The notes: generated by a model from the sequence alone, not told the origin. Counted from the stretch's first letter, positions 46,811-59,180 are shown. The stretch is DNA of 64,000 nt from Panicum virgatum (GCF_016808335.1 NC_053149.1:19874733-19938732), one strand, 5' to 3'. Program-made: numbers and translations.

Positions 46811-46920
46811 TGTTGGTGTAAATAAGAAAAATATAAAGGGCCTTCTTGCATATTGGAGAAATATAATGAGTGTGTGTGCTGGGAGGAGCAATACATCAGA
46901 AAATTTTCCCCAAAACAACA
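46811..46920 (+). repeat. 5' LTR of Copia, 110 bp
   Basis: Unusually short LTR; pair with 52558-52667. Confidence 0.9.
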
Positions 46921-47359
46921 TGGTATACAGTAGAGATCCCATCTCCATCGAGGCGCCCGGCGCGTGAGGCGGCGGCTGGAACTCCGGCGCGGCGCCGGCG
47001 TGGGCGTGGGCCAGCGCGGGCGGTGCAAGCGCGCGCGGCCGTGCGGCGCAGACGCCCGAGCGGCACGCGAGCGCGGGCGGCGTGCGCGAGCGGCACACAG
47101 GCGCGGGGGCGTGCGCGCGAGTGGCCGGCGGCGTGCACGCAGCAGGCGAGTGCAAGGAGTGCGTGGGCACGGGGGCCTGTGGCCTGCGGCTGCAGGGGAG
47201 CTGCTGAACAGGGGAGCTACTGCACGTGGGCGTGTGGGGCGAGCGTGAGGCTCCTCTGGCCTGCGAGCTGGTGGAGCTGAAGGAGTACTGATGTTGTGCT
47301 ACTGATTTTTGGAAAGGAAGTTATTTGTGTGTGGTTGTGTCAAATCTGTTGTGGTGAAG

Positions 47360-48230
47360 ATGAGTCCAGAGGAGATCGAAGCAAAGAGGAAGGAAGAAGA
47401 GGCTGCGATGAAGGCAGCAACTGCTAGCGAATAATCAGGAGGAATTACAAAGACTGAGGTAATGAGTGAGATGCGGAGTCTGGAGCTCATGGGGCCAGGC
47501 CTGATGGGTGCTAAGGCCAATACAGGTGCCACTGAGTTGAAGTTGGAGCTTATGCCAAATGATTTGAAGCTAGAGGGCAGCAAGAATTATTTGAGCTGGT
47601 CCAGAAGAGTGCGTCTGATTCTAGGAGGCAAGGGGGTGGAACACTATTTAGAGGAGATCTGTGTTGAGCCGGCTGATAAGCTTGGCACTGAGTGGATAGT
47701 GTGGCATGCAACAAACTCGGTGATAGTGGCATGGTTGTTGCCATCCATGTCTCCCATTGTTATCAAGAGGGTGGAAATCATGCGCACTGCATCGCAAATA
47801 TGGAAGACTTTGAGTAACATATACTCTAGAAGGGCGCATGTGATGATGATGATGGAAATTCAGGGCAAGGCAGACGCAGTGAAACAGGCGGGGAGACCAG
47901 TGGAGCAGTATGCTAGTGAGCTTCAGTACTTGTGCGAAGAGCACTATGCTCCTCTCCAAATGTATGATCCATGAGATGCTCAGGCTGTCCATAAGTGGGT
48001 AGAGAATAGGAGAGTGACCCACTTCCTGAAGAATCTAGACCCTGAATTTGAAAGTAGGAGAGCTGCCTTTTGTCACCAGGAGAGTCTTCCTACCATGGAT
48101 GAGGATGTTTCAGCAATGATTGATGAAGAGTGTAGGCTTCGAGTGATGGGGAGTGGCAATTCTATGAAGCCGGCCTATGTTGCAATTAAAGACAGGAGTG
48201 CTATAAATATGGGGAAAGGGGACATATGAG
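47360..48230 (+). pseudogene. Copia gag
   Basis: Frame from ATG 47360, with a TAA shortly before 47462 and another stop at 47972-47974. It contains LEGSKNYLSWSRRVRLILGG (UBN2-type gag), EIQGKADAVKQ...EQYASELQYLCEE, and a decayed zinc knuckle near 48198-48245 where the second Cys reads Tyr. A frameshift lies near 48195. Confidence 0.75.
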
Positions 48231-48371
48231 TTACAATTGTCCCAATCCAAGAGGTAGTGGTGGTCGAAGTGGAACTCGGGGAGGTCGGGGAGTTCTCGTG
48301 CGGGCTATGTAGGAGGTCGTGGTAATCGTGGTGGAGGCCGTGGTAAAGGCCGTGGTGGCCCAAGGGCCAAT

Positions 48372-51300
48372 GTGGCGGCTAGTAAGGATACTCAGTCCGT
48401 CACTCTGACAGGAGAACAAGTCAAACAATGGGAAGAATGGAAAAAAGGCAAAGCTCCTGAGAGCTCCACCAGTACCTCACATGATCCTGTGACTTCGACC
48501 TCCAACAGCTTTGGTAACTTTGCCAACTACGCCCGCATGGGCGAAGGTACTCAGGCACAGGCACTTGCATCTTCATGTAGGCATCACATAGATTGGGTTA
48601 TAGATTCGGGTGCATCCAAGCATGTTACTGACATGTCTAGTTCTTTCAAAACATACAGTCCTTACACTCATTCTGAGTCTATTCAAATTGATGATGGCAC
48701 ATCCCAACTTATCCATGGTGTAGGGTCTTTAGAGTGTACACCTTCTCTTAGCCTGTCGTCAGTCTTGCATGTTCCATCATTTTCAGTCAATCTCCTTTCT
48801 GTAAGTTCAATCATTGATCAATTCAAGTGCACAGTAAAATTTGATGAAAACATCTGTGTCTTTCAGGAGAGGAGAACTGGGAGAAGGATTAGGACTGGAG
48901 TCAGGCGTAATGGGTTGTGGTTCATCAGTCATGAGGAGTCAGCATTGACAGCAGCTGCTGAAGGAGATGTGAAAAAAATTCTTCTACTTCATTGTTGGTT
49001 AGGACATGTATCTTTTGAAAGTTTAAGTTGTGCCCTGCTATGTTTAAGGGATTGGACAAAAGTAGACTTGTATGTGATGCATGTGAGCTTGGAAAACATA
49101 CTAGATCTATCTATACTAGTATTGGCCTTCGCAGTTGTGAACCATTTATTCTCATACACTCAAATGTTTGGGGCCCCTGTTCAGTTACTTCTGTGAGTGG
49201 TGCTCGGTGGTTTGTCACTTTTATTAATTGTTACACTCGTATGACTTGGATCTATATGCTTAAGCACAAAAATGAGGTGTTCTCGTGCTTTCAAGACTTT
49301 CATAAATTGGTGGCAAATCAGTTTAATGCAAGAGTTCGAGTTCTTCGGACTGATAATGGAACAGAGTATATGAATAATGAATTTAGATCGTATCTCTCAG
49401 ATCAAAGAATTATTCATCAAACAACTTGTCCTGGAACTCCACCTCAGAATGGGGTAGCTGAGAGGAAAAATAGGCACTTGTTGGAGGTAGCAAGATCTCT
49501 CATGTTTCAGATGAATGTATCTAAGTATTTGTGGAGTGAGGCAGTGATGACAGCCACTTATCTGATCAATCAAATGCCATCAACAATACTTGGTACGAAA
49601 TCACCTGTTGAGCTCCTGTTGGGAAGGCATGACTTTAAAGTTTCACCTGGGGCTGGAAAAAAAGCTCGCGGCTCGCGAGCCGGCACGGGCTCGGAGCGGC
49701 TCGGCTCGGCTCGGCTCGGAGCGGCTCGCGAGCCTGGAACGAGCCGAGCCGAGCCGAGCCGGCTCGCTCTGGCTCGCGAGCCGGCTCGCGAGCTGAGCCA
49801 CCTATGGACCACTTGTCAATTGTCATGTAATTTAAAATGTTTTCTCTTCATTTTACCTTGTTGTGGCTATGGTACTGTTAAAATCTTGATATGGTACTGT
49901 TAAAATCTTTATGTGGTACTATTAAAATCTTGATGTGGTTGCACTCTTGTATGTGATTTGTGAATCTGTGAACTGTGATGCAAATATGCAATAACTAGCT
50001 GTGGCTCGCGAGCCGACTCGAGCCGGCTCGCGAGCCGATAACGAGCCGAGCTGAGCCTCTTTCAACGGCTCGTGAAATTACCGAGCCGAGCCAGGCTCGA
50101 CTCGCTGGATGACCGAGCCACGGCGAGCCGAGCCGAGCCTGGCTCGGCTCGGCTCGTTTCCAGCCCTAGTTCCACCCAAGGTCTTTGGTTGTGTTTGCTT
50201 TGTAAAAGATCATCAGCCCACGATGAACAAGTTAGATCCTCAAGCAGTCAAGTGTGTATTTATGGGGTATGCCTCTACTCAAAAGGGATACAAGTGTTGG
50301 GATCCTATTGGTAGGAGATTATTTGTGAGTATGGATGTAACATTTCGTGAGGAGGAACCATACTACACAAAGAAGGGTGATCTAGATCAATTCTTGGAAG
50401 ATTTTTCTCCGGTCAATGGAAGTGACCGTAGAGAGGGGGAGGATAATGGTGGAGAAGGTATCGACTTGGCTAGTAGGGCTCCAGGAGAAGTGATTGTTGG
50501 TGGCATGGTTCCACAAGATATGAATGAGATGATAACTAGTGAAATATCATGGAGCGATAAGAAAGTTGATAGTGCTGATGATGATCCAAGTAGTCAGGAG
50601 GAGATGGAGGATGATGATGTTGTGGTTGTTGGGATAATTCTGTGCCCCACCAGGGAGAAGACAAATGAGAAGCAGGGGGAGAAGAATGAGGAGCAGGAGA
50701 AGCAACCCATTGTGTATTACCGAAGGCGGGCTAAGAAGCAGGGGGAGCAATCACCACAAGCCGAACAAGTTGGGACTCCAATCCCATATCACTCCTCGGA
50801 CTCCTCTCCATCAAGCTCACCGACTCTGGTTGGTAATGTTTCTCCCACCCTTAAACATGTAGAATTGCCCCTTGCGCAACGTAGAGATACTAGAGCCAAT
50901 GCTGGAAAACCTCCTTCTCGTTATAATTTTGAACATAACATTGCTAAGTATGTCTCATACTCTAGTGTCTCACCTGCATATAGGACTTATGTTGCATCTT
51001 TACAAACAGCGCCTATTCCGAACGATTGGAGGTGTGCTAAGCAGGATCCAAAGTGGAAGGAAGCAATGAAAGAAGAGCTATTTGCTCTTCAAAAGAACAA
51101 GACCTAGGAACTTGTTCATCTTCCAGAAGGAAAGAAAGTTGTGGGTTGCAAGTGGGTCTTCACAGTGAAGCAAAACACCTGAAGGAAAGGTAGATAGATA
51201 TAAGGCAAGATTAGTTGCAAAGGGATATAGTCAGACACATGGAATCGACTATGATGAAACCTTTGCACCTGTGGCAAAAATGGGGAGGGTGAGAACATTG

Positions 51301-51891
51301 ATCTCATGTGCAGCCAACTTTGGCTGGCCACTTCATCAGCTGGATGTGAAGAATGCATTTCTCCATGGTGATCTGCAGGAAGAAGTCTATATGGAAATTC
51401 CTTCAAGATTTGGAAATGAACAGACTCTAGGGAAGGTGTGCAAACTCAAAAAGTCACTCTATGGACTGAAGCAGTCACAACGGGCATGGTTTGATAGATT
51501 CATACAAGCAGTGTGTGATATGAGGTACTCCCAATGTAATGGTGATCACACAGTTTTCTACAAACATCTGGTCTCTCGTATCACTATCCTGGTTGTTTAT
51601 GTTGATGATATAGTAATCACTGGAGATGATATGGAGGAGATCAAGAAACTAAAAGAGAGGCTAGGTAAAGCCTTTGAGGTAAAGGATTTTGGACCACTTC
51701 GATATTTTCTTGGGATTGAGATTGCAAGACCGTCAAGAGGGATTATTCTCACCCAAAGGAAGTATACCCTTGATCTGTTGGCGGATACAGAAATGCTTGG
51801 ATGTCGTCCATGTGGTTCGCCCATTGATAAGAATCACCAAATGTGTGTCGAGTCAGGTGACCCAGTGGATCGGGAAAGATATCAGAGATAG
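48372..51891 (+). pseudogene. Copia pol: protease, integrase, RT (broken)
   Basis: Protease WVIDSGASKHVT lies at 48594-48630. The pre-integrase zinc region (LLHCWLGHVSFESLS) is near 48985 and continues, after a frameshift near 49028, as CDACELGKHTR. The integrase core has LRTDNGTEYMNNEF (49342-49383) and GVAERKNRHLLEV (49450-49490). A hAT MITE interrupts at 49648-50168, after which PKVFGCVCFVKDH continues. RT has LHQLDVKNAFLHGDLQEEVY (51330) and the catalytic YVDD at 51598-51609. A stop lies at 51105-51107, and a frameshift is near 51175. Confidence 0.88.
49648..50168. mobile_element. hAT MITE rich in GCTCGCGAGCC palindromes
   Basis: Ends TGGGGCTGGAAA and, in reverse complement, TAGGGCTGGAAA, flanked by GTTTCACC (49640-49647) and GTTCCACC (50169-50176), an 8-bp TSD with one mismatch. 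The body is built of GAGCCGA / GCTCGGCTCG words around an AT-rich centre with about 22-bp repeats of ATGGTACTGTTAAAATCTTG. The host Copia coding continues on both sides. Confidence 0.8.
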
Positions 51892-52040
51892 TTGGACGGT
51901 TGATATACCTCTGCCATACAAGACCTGACATTTCTTATACAGTGAGTTTGGTGAGCATGTATATACATGATCCTAGAACTAGGCATATGGGGGTGATTTA
52001 TCAAATCCTGAGATACCTGAAGTGAACCCCTGGTAAGGGG

Positions 52041-52550
52041 TTGTGGTTTAGGGCGAACCAACACCTAGATCTGGAAGGCTATTGTGATGTTGATTGGGCA
52101 AGTAGTAGGGATGATCGAAGGTCCACTTCTGGATATTGTGTATTTGTGGGTGGTAATCTTGTCTCATGGAGGAGCAAGAAGCAAGCTGTGGTTTCTCGAT
52201 CTACTGCAGAGGCTGAATACAGAGCAATGGCATTAGCTTTGTGTGTGATGATGTGGCTGAAGGGTCTTTTGAAGGAGCTACGGGTATTGAAGAATGAGAC
52301 TATGTTGCTTCATTGTGATAATGTAGAAGCAATCAATATAGCGAATAATCCAGTTCAGTTTGATCACACGAAGTATGTGGAGATTGATAGGATCTTTATC
52401 AAAGAGAGGATTGACAGCATGACTTTAAAGTTAGAGTATATCAAGTCTTGTAATCAACTAGCTGATAGTCTCAGAAAGAGTTTAGGTCCTAAGGATAATG
52501 AATTAGCTTGTAACAAGATGGGTATGTTGAATATATTTAGCCCATCTTGA
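52041..52550 (+). pseudogene. Copia RNase H
   Basis: GYCDVDWASSRDDRRSTSGY, SRSTAEAEYRAMA and LHCDNVEAINIANNP carry the acidic residues of Copia RNase H. It ends in FSPS just before the polypurine tract. It is separated from RT by a stop and a frameshift near 51890-52030. Confidence 0.85.
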
Positions 52551-52557
52551 GGGGGAG

Positions 52558-52667
52558 TGTTGGTGTAAATAAGAAAAATGTAAAGGGCCTTCTTGCATAT
52601 TGGAGAAATATAATGAGTGTGTGTGCTGTGAGGAGCAACACACCAGAAAATTTCTCCCTAAACAACA
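52558..52667 (+). repeat. 3' LTR of Copia, 110 bp
   Basis: Pair of 46811-46920. Confidence 0.9.
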
Positions 52668-52765
52668 ATTTCTATTTATTTTATTATTATTACTAAAATT
52701 ATTATTATTGAAAGGGCCCGATCTTTTAGTTTGCACTGGGCCCCTAAAATCTCAGGACCAGGCCT

Positions 52766-53897
52766 GCGCATATGGCAAGATGGGCAGGAAGGAGGTGTCA
52801 ACAATGTGGTTAGCAAGAAACCAAAAAATTGTGGGCGTAAGAGAATTGAGATCAGTCCTGAAGTCATCAAAGGAGTGCCGGCCTCTTCGTCAGAGGACAA
52901 GTATGCAAGATTTAGCACGTGCCTTGGGTGTCTCCAAGATCACGGTGCACACACGGTTGGAGGAAAAGCAAGTAAGACGCCACTCTAATTCCATCAAATC
53001 CTACTTGACACCCGCAAACAAGAAAGCTCGTGTACAGTTTGCCATCTCCATGATTGATCCCAGGAAGCCTCATCAACCTACTTTCATAGATATGTATAAT
53101 ATGGTGCATATCGATGAGAAGTGGTTTTATAGGACAAATAAGGTCCATAAGTTTTACTTGGCTGCTGGGGAGCATGAACCAGAGCGAACTGCATAAAGCA
53201 AAAACTTCATTGAGAAAGTGATGTTTCTGTGTGCAACAGCTAGACCAAGATATGATGACGATGGCAATATGACCTTTGATGGAAAAATTGGCATATGGGC
53301 TTTCACTTTCCAAGAGGAAGCAAAGAGGGACAGTCCTAACAGGCTTAAGGGTACATTGATCACCAAAGCAATGACTTCAGTAACCAGGGATGTTATACGT
53401 ATTTTTATGTTAACCAAAGTCTTGCCGGCTGTCAAGGCGAAGTGGCCACTTGAGGATATGGGCAAACCCATATTCATCCAATAGGACAATGCGAAAACTC
53501 ATATTCGCATTGATGACCCGCAATTTTGCCAGGTTGCACAATCAGATGGTTTTGACATTTGCTTGATGTGCCAGCCACCAAACTCACCAGACTGCAATGT
53601 TTTGGATCTTGGTTTCTTTGCTGCTTTACAAGCAGCGTTTCAGAAAGAATTCCTTGACAGTATCGATGACATTGTAACCAAGGTCAATAAGACATATGAT
53701 GACTATACCCTGATAGAGCAAATCGTGTTTTTGTAACTCTACAATCATGTTTTAGGGAGATATTGCGTGACAAAGGAGGTCAGCACTACAAGATTCTGCA
53801 CATGAGGAAGGCAACGTTGGAGAGGCTTGGCGTGCTTCCAAGAACTTTGTCATTTGATCAAGAAATTCTGCAGCAAGCTTTAGACTCCCTAAATTGA
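52766..53897 (+). pseudogene. Mariner-like transposase copy 2, DD39D
   Basis: The frame runs through a helix-turn-helix (SMQDLARALGVSKITVHTRL) to the catalytic core. First Asp codon 53113-53115 (HIDEKWFYRTN), second Asp 53485-53487 (DNAKTHI), third Asp 53605-53607 (NVLDLGFF). There are 39 residues between the last two, the DD39D signature of plant mariner-like elements. In-frame stops are at 53194-53196 and 53482-53484, and a frameshift lies near 53722, after which the C-terminal RKATLERLGVLPRTLSFDQE ends at TGA 53895-53897. The 5' part is 46138-46173 beyond the hAT insert. No inverted termini were found. It is inactive. Confidence 0.87.
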
Positions 53898-54053
53898 CTA
53901 GTTTAGATTCTGCAGCACTACTAGTATGATCATGCCATTGCGATTCAGAATTGTAGTAGTTTGCCATGCATGAACTGAATTAAGGATCTTGTCATACATG
54001 AGATTTGCATTAGTACTTCATGTCATCAAAGTAATACAACTACATGAACCGAA
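53898..54053. other. 3' flank of the broken minus-strand gene
   Basis: Short AT-rich stretch between the mariner end and the minus-strand stop codon. Nothing else was seen. Confidence 0.35.
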
Positions 54054-54458
54054 TTAGGCATCTTGGTTGCCATACTTGAAAGGGAACATGATTGCATATG
54101 TTTCCCTAGTTAAAGCTTCAAGTTTAGCATCTTTTTTCTCCACTGCCACTTCTTCTGCGGTGGCATCCTCTTCGTTTCTAGCCACGTCTTCTTCTTCCCT
54201 GGTCAAGATCAGTGCAGCCTGCACAACATCATCACCATGCGCCTCCTTTTCCTTGCGTTTGATTGCACCTCTTCCATAAGTACCAGGAATCAGTATTGGC
54301 AACCAGGACTGCACTAGCTCAGTAGTAGCACGATCCGATTCGAAGACGCATTCTGGGAGAGAAGCCATGTAGCTGATGGCCTCCGCAACATCAGCATCCT
54401 CGCCGACATCGCCATGCAAGATGTCGGCGTTCCCTTCCAAGCTGGCGGAGTCGCCACA
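54054..54458 (-). pseudogene. C-terminal part of an unknown gene split by CACTA 2
   Basis: The minus-strand frame from the CACTA boundary reads CGDSASLEGNADILHGDVGE, then EAISYMASLPECVFESDRAT, a Lys/Arg/Glu-rich stretch, and ends TYAIMFPFKYGNQDA at 54054-54056. No known domain was recognised. The other half would be 59637-60120, where minus-strand reading enters the opposite CACTA end. Expression and the joined frame are unproven. No intact TSD supports a simple insertion. Confidence 0.4.
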
Positions 54459-54489
54459 CACTACTGGAGAAGTGGATATTGGTACCAGC

Positions 54490-54690
54490 ACGTTAGTGCC
54501 GGTCCTGAACAGGACCCGGCGGGCACGTTAGTGCCAGCTAGCAACCCCAGCCGGCACTAACGTGCCACCCCCAACGGTAAGCAATGTAGCCACAATGGTC
54601 AGAAGCCATCTTAGTGCCGGCTGGGGAGCCTGGCCGGCACTAACTTGGCACGGGCACGTTTAGTGCCGGCTAAATCCACCAGCCGGCACT
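54490..54690. repeat. Left subterminal repeats of CACTA 2
   Basis: Copies of GTTAGTGCCGGC and its inverse CCGGCACTAAC. The motif differs from that of CACTA 1 (TAGTACCGG), so they are different subfamilies. Confidence 0.7.
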
Positions 54691-55233
54691 AACTTGTCCC
54701 GTATAAACCATCCCCTCTTTCTTCCCCAGCCCGACCAATCCATTTGGCCGAGCTCCTCCTCTCTCCCATGGCATGTTAGAGGGGAGGTGTTGCCCATTTT
54801 CCCCAAAATTTGTGAGGATTTCATCCATCCAAGTGCACCAAAGGTTAGTAGCTTCTTTCACTCTTCTTTCACGGTGTTTATTCTTTGTTTCATGCTTTCT
54901 AGATAAAGAAAATAGTGATTTTAAGGTTGAGGAAAAATGAGCATACTTTTTCGATTTATTCATTAATTTGAGCAAAGTAGAATTGATTTGTTACTTTTTA
55001 GAGAAGGTTTATTAGATAGTTTGACTATGACACATTTAGAGTAATTTTTTTGAAAAGGATATGTTATTATGCAAAAGTTTAAGGATTTTAAGGATTAGGG
55101 AAAATGAGCATGATTTATCAATTTGTTCATTAATTTGGCCAAGGAATTGATTTGTTGCTTTTTAGAGAAGGTTTACTATATAGTTTGACTATCACACATT
55201 TAGACTGATTTTTTTGAATTATTTCATGGTGAC
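54691..55233 (+). other. Leader/intron region of the CACTA 2 gene
   Basis: Pyrimidine-rich leader (CCTCTTTCTTCCCC near 54720) followed by AT-rich DNA with two similar stretches (54885-55040 and 55080-55210). It ends at TTTCAGGCATCAGGATCG, a likely splice acceptor. Confidence 0.4.
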
Positions 55234-55251
55234 ATGTGTATATTATTTCAG

Positions 55252-58200
55252 GCATCAGGATCGACGAAGCCTAAACGGAAACGTGGCTCCAAGAGGAAGA
55301 TGATAGGATGTACGACCATCACGGAGATCGACGAAGCAACCGGCGAGCCACTAGCCCCTGGCAAAATTAAGACGACATTTGTAAATCAATTGGGATATCT
55401 TGTTAGGAAAACATCCCCATAAAGTACAAGCTTTGGAAGAGAAATAAAGTCTCTGATCGACCTGAAGATATCGTGCCAGATTCAGAGAAAGATTTGTTAT
55501 GGAAAGAGGTGTCGTTGCACTTCAACTTTCCCCAAGGCAAAGCTGACAAAGTAAAGGCATGGGCATTTAAGAAGATGACAATTCAGTTCGGCTCGTTCAA
55601 GAAAAAATTAGTGGCAAACTTTGTCAACAAGGGCCTCACATCAAATTTTGATAAAGTCTGGAAGAAGCAATGAGAGTGGTGGAATGAATTCGTGAACTAC
55701 AAGCACAGTGGTGACAGTATGGCAGCCTCGATTCAAGGCAAAAAGACAAACTTTCATACACTTGGGCCTGGAGGTTATAAGGTCGCTATTCCGAAATGGG
55801 AAAAGATGGAAAATGATTTAATTGCAAAAGGAATCATACCACAGACCTTGAGTTGGCTTAAACGAGCAAGGTATTACTTCTATGCTCATGGAGGCACACT
55901 AGACCCCGACACTAGAATGTTTGTGACTAGCGACGTACTAAGAGAGGCTACCCAAAGACTCGACGACGTAATAAGGCGTACGGAAGAAGGAACCTTCAAG
56001 CCCAATAGAGAGAATGACGAGCTGACTTACGCTCTTGGGAATGCGGAACACTCTGGACGGACCCGAGGCGTGGGCGTAGTTCCATGGAAACATGGCTTTG
56101 CCAAAGATCTTGAAACCTACCGAAGCCGATGCAGAAGCAAGGTAGTAGTGGCAGAGAAGATCCGTACCCTAGAAGACCGGATAATGTCACTTGAGGCAAC
56201 AGTTAGGCAATGCTCGGAACAACCAGCTGCCAACATGGAGATCAACCCCCCCTCTCAGCGTTGTAGCATTGTTGCTTCCACGGAGCACCCTAGTTTGGGT
56301 GCTGACAACCCGAGGGACCCCATTGACGACATCACCGTTAGGATCCAATGTGAGCTTCTGGTTCTTTATGGGAAAAAGCTCAAAGTTTGTGCTGAGGGTT
56401 ATGCGGAAGTCCAAGAAGAAGGCAGGACAATACATTGCCAGCCGATTCCTGAAGGATACGCCAGAGTCTTTGTTGACCGAATTACTGAAGAACGCTGGGA
56501 AGACCTGGGCTTCCCGATCCCTATAGGTCCTGAAGAAACAGAACTACAACATGCCGTACACACATGGATCGCTTGGCCAAAGGGCGACATAAGATTGGTG
56601 CAAGCAGCCACAGATTCCACTCGGTGCTCAAGGCAAAGATCACCAACGCCAGCAGACATGAATCCTAGTGTTGGTCCACCTTCTCCACCGCCTGCACGGG
56701 ACCCCAGCATGGATCCGCCATCACCAGCTGCACAAAGCGAGCCCAGTCCGGCATCATCACCAGCCGCACAACAGACTCAGAGTAAGCGACAGAGGGCATA
56801 CTTGGTACCTTCGGTCCAGCCATCTCATAAGCAGCAGAGAAAGAAGAAAGCGAAGGCTCTAGAAGAGGTAGTGCTAGAAGAGTCGTTTAACACCTTCTTG
56901 CTGAAACAAAAGCTAAAGAGGGAGGCTGCGAAGAAGAAGCCAGAAATAGATCCGGTTGGGAAGGCACACTTTAAGGCACACTTCATTAAAGATACCACCA
57001 AACCGAAGGAGAAAGAAAAGGAATCAGATTATAATCGGCAGATTAGAAAGTGCTACAACAACCCCAAGAATCGGCTAATTAATGCAAAGACCGTTCCCCA
57101 GCTCGGAGAGCAGTCCAAACAATCGATCCCTCCGTTGATAGTGCCGCGTGAAGAATGTCCCGATGAATCAAGAGATCCGGAGACCATGGCTGGGATGATA
57201 TTGCAATCTGATCTATCAAGGGCTCAATTGCTTGGGGAGGCCCTACAGAATGCCTGCGGCAAGAAAAAGTTTGTACTTGGTGAACCTTTGATATGGCCAG
57301 AGTTGCTAAGTTTCCTACCAACGAGAATGGCCGAGTTACACAAATGGCATGCCGTGCAATCTAAAGCTAAAGGATTAGAGATGTTCCCATCTCGGATTAA
57401 AGATGAGCATTTCTGGCGGGGGGCAGATGATGTATATGTCGAGTTTGCGGCACTTTTCGATTTATACCATCAAGATACCCTTCACAAGTGCCTCATGAGT
57501 GTATGGTGCATGTAAGTATTTTCTCTCGTTTCATTATTTTAGCTTTGTGTGTTGACTGATCCCTGCTTTTGTTATGCTCCGTAGATCAAAAATTTAAATT
57601 TGCCGAAAGAAGAACTTCCATAATGTCGGCTTCTTGTACCCAGATGTTATACACGAGGAATCAGTAGCGCGCAAGCCTGAAGACATAGTCGATGTTATAT
57701 ATAGGGGATTGCGTAAGAATAGCATGTGTCCCTTCATTCTCTTGCCATACAATCATCAGTGAGTCGTCCTTCGTTAGCCTCTTTTTCAATCCCTTCATAT
57801 TAATAATACTAATTAATAACTATTATAATCAACATTAATTGATTATATGTATGTATATGCACAGCTTCTATTGGATATTGGTTTGTATTATGATTGAGGA
57901 GCACAAGGTCTGTGTGTTCGACTCATTAAGGCAAGATAAATCAAAGTACCAAGACCACATCGACCTGATAAATATTGTATGGAGTCGCTACCTCCGCAAA
58001 CACATAGGCTTGAAAGGTGAAATCGAGCCTCTTCGTTGGCTGATTGAATTTTCGGTATGAATATATTCTCGCTACTAGTGTCATTCTGTTGTCGGTCAAA
58101 ACCCACCGGCGAGTAGCGACAGGCAACACGAAGAGCCGGGAGACTACCGGGGCGCTGGTTGGCACCGGTCCCTCGGTCAACGGCCCAGATCCTGGCACAC

Positions 58201-59180
58201 GCCGATGCTTCCGGAGATGCAGGGCGTGCCACCTGACCTATACCCGATCAGGAAGGTGCAAACGTGCTTTCGACGATTTGCCTACATGCACAATCACGTG
58301 TAAACATTAGTCCGAGCCGTGGTCGGCTCCCCGGGACGACTCTTGCATCGGCTTTAAAGAGCCGATCGAGTCCCGGTGTCAGATCAGATCTGCATATCTG
58401 GATATTAATAGATAAAGCAAATAATTGCAAAAACTACTTCAATTAGATCTAGTTAATCTAATCCACGACGGTAAAAACTTCACTGCTAGATCGGAACATC
58501 CTACACGTAGTTAGGCCTAACGAGCGTAATAGATAACCAAACTTTTACCAGAATAGAGGCCTAAGAATCGCCTCTTGGCATGGACCACAATCGCCTCTTT
58601 CCTGGACAATCTGTATAGGCACATCGGCAGCTTCGGCCCATATCCTTCTCGACCAAATTCTAGTGGTAACACAGCCGATTCACAAGCCTTCTTTAATTTC
58701 CGCACTAAGCCCAACTTGCTCTCGGCCCATTAATTAACCTTGTTAATTTATGGCGATAACACATTCGTAATAAACATCAGAAAAATTCTATATCGTAACT
58801 CACATTTGCCCATAGTGTTGGAGACAAGAGCAAGAAAACAACTTATGTGGATATTACGTATGCGAGTGGATCAACATGTATGTAAGTGAAAAAGAGCAAA
58901 TGACACAGGAGGCATTCAATGTACGTGAGCACAATCATATCTGCTCATTATTTTAATTCATTATTTTTCATTCTCGTGTTTTTATTTGAAAATGTGACAG
59001 CGTTGGAGAATGAAAGAAGAACTCATTCAAATGGCTCAGGTCAGGGCAATTCAAGAAGCTATGTGCGGATTCCTGCTCGATGAAGTCATAAATCCTAAGG
59101 GCGAATTTCATGGCGATCTCGGTAAAAGCGTCGCCAAAGAAGATCCGATGACGAGAAAGCTGATACGTTACTATAGTTGA
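55252..59180 (+). pseudogene. CACTA 2 second gene (TNPA-type region with C48 peptidase-like end)
   Basis: The first part (KPKRKRGSKRKM, basic) loses a base near 55408 and meets a stop at 55671-55673. The long frame 55692-57515 (607 codons) follows with GPGGYKVAIPKWEKMENDLI, a Pro-rich, Lys-rich middle, RMAELHKWHAVQSKAKGLEM and LYHQDTLHKCLMSVWCM. After probable introns come FHNVGFLYPDVIHEESVA (57610-57660), VCVFDSLRQDKSKYQDHIDL (57910-57970) and, beyond the solo LTR, QLCGYYVCEWINMY (58839-58880), the active-site-like Cys block of Ulp1-type C48 peptidases. FLLDEVINPKGEF ends near 59110. It parallels CACTA 1. Confidence 0.72.
58087..58761 (+). mobile_element. Solo LTR, 675 bp, TSD CATTC
   Basis: Begins TGTTGTCGGTCAAAACCC and ends GGCGATAACA, with CATTC on both sides (58082-58086 and 58762-58766). 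The start resembles a common grass LTR. It interrupts the peptidase-like coding region of CACTA 2. Confidence 0.85.

Larger units (their letters stand above)
46811..52667 (+). mobile_element. Ty1/Copia retrotransposon with 110-bp LTRs
   Basis: LTRs 46811-46920 and 52558-52667 (TGTTGGTGTAAATAAG to AACAACA) are 110 bp each and differ at about 7 positions. The TSD ATTTC (46806-46810, 52668-52672) is perfect. A PBS-like TGGTATACAGTAGAG follows the 5' LTR, and a TGAGGGGGAG polypurine tract precedes the 3' LTR. The order gag, protease, integrase, RT, RNase H is Copia. Many frameshifts and stops plus a hAT insertion (49648-50168) make it inactive. Confidence 0.92.
46174..52764. mobile_element. hAT-like element inserted in mariner copy 2
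   Basis: The left end GCCCCGGCCCTGAG and the reverse complement of the right end (GGCCTGGTCCTGAG) match at 11 of 14. The flanks AGCGCATA (46166-46173) and TGCGCATA (52765-52772) form an 8-bp TSD with one mismatch. Without the Copia insert it is about 0.73 kb and non-coding. The mariner reading resumes precisely after it. Confidence 0.65.
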
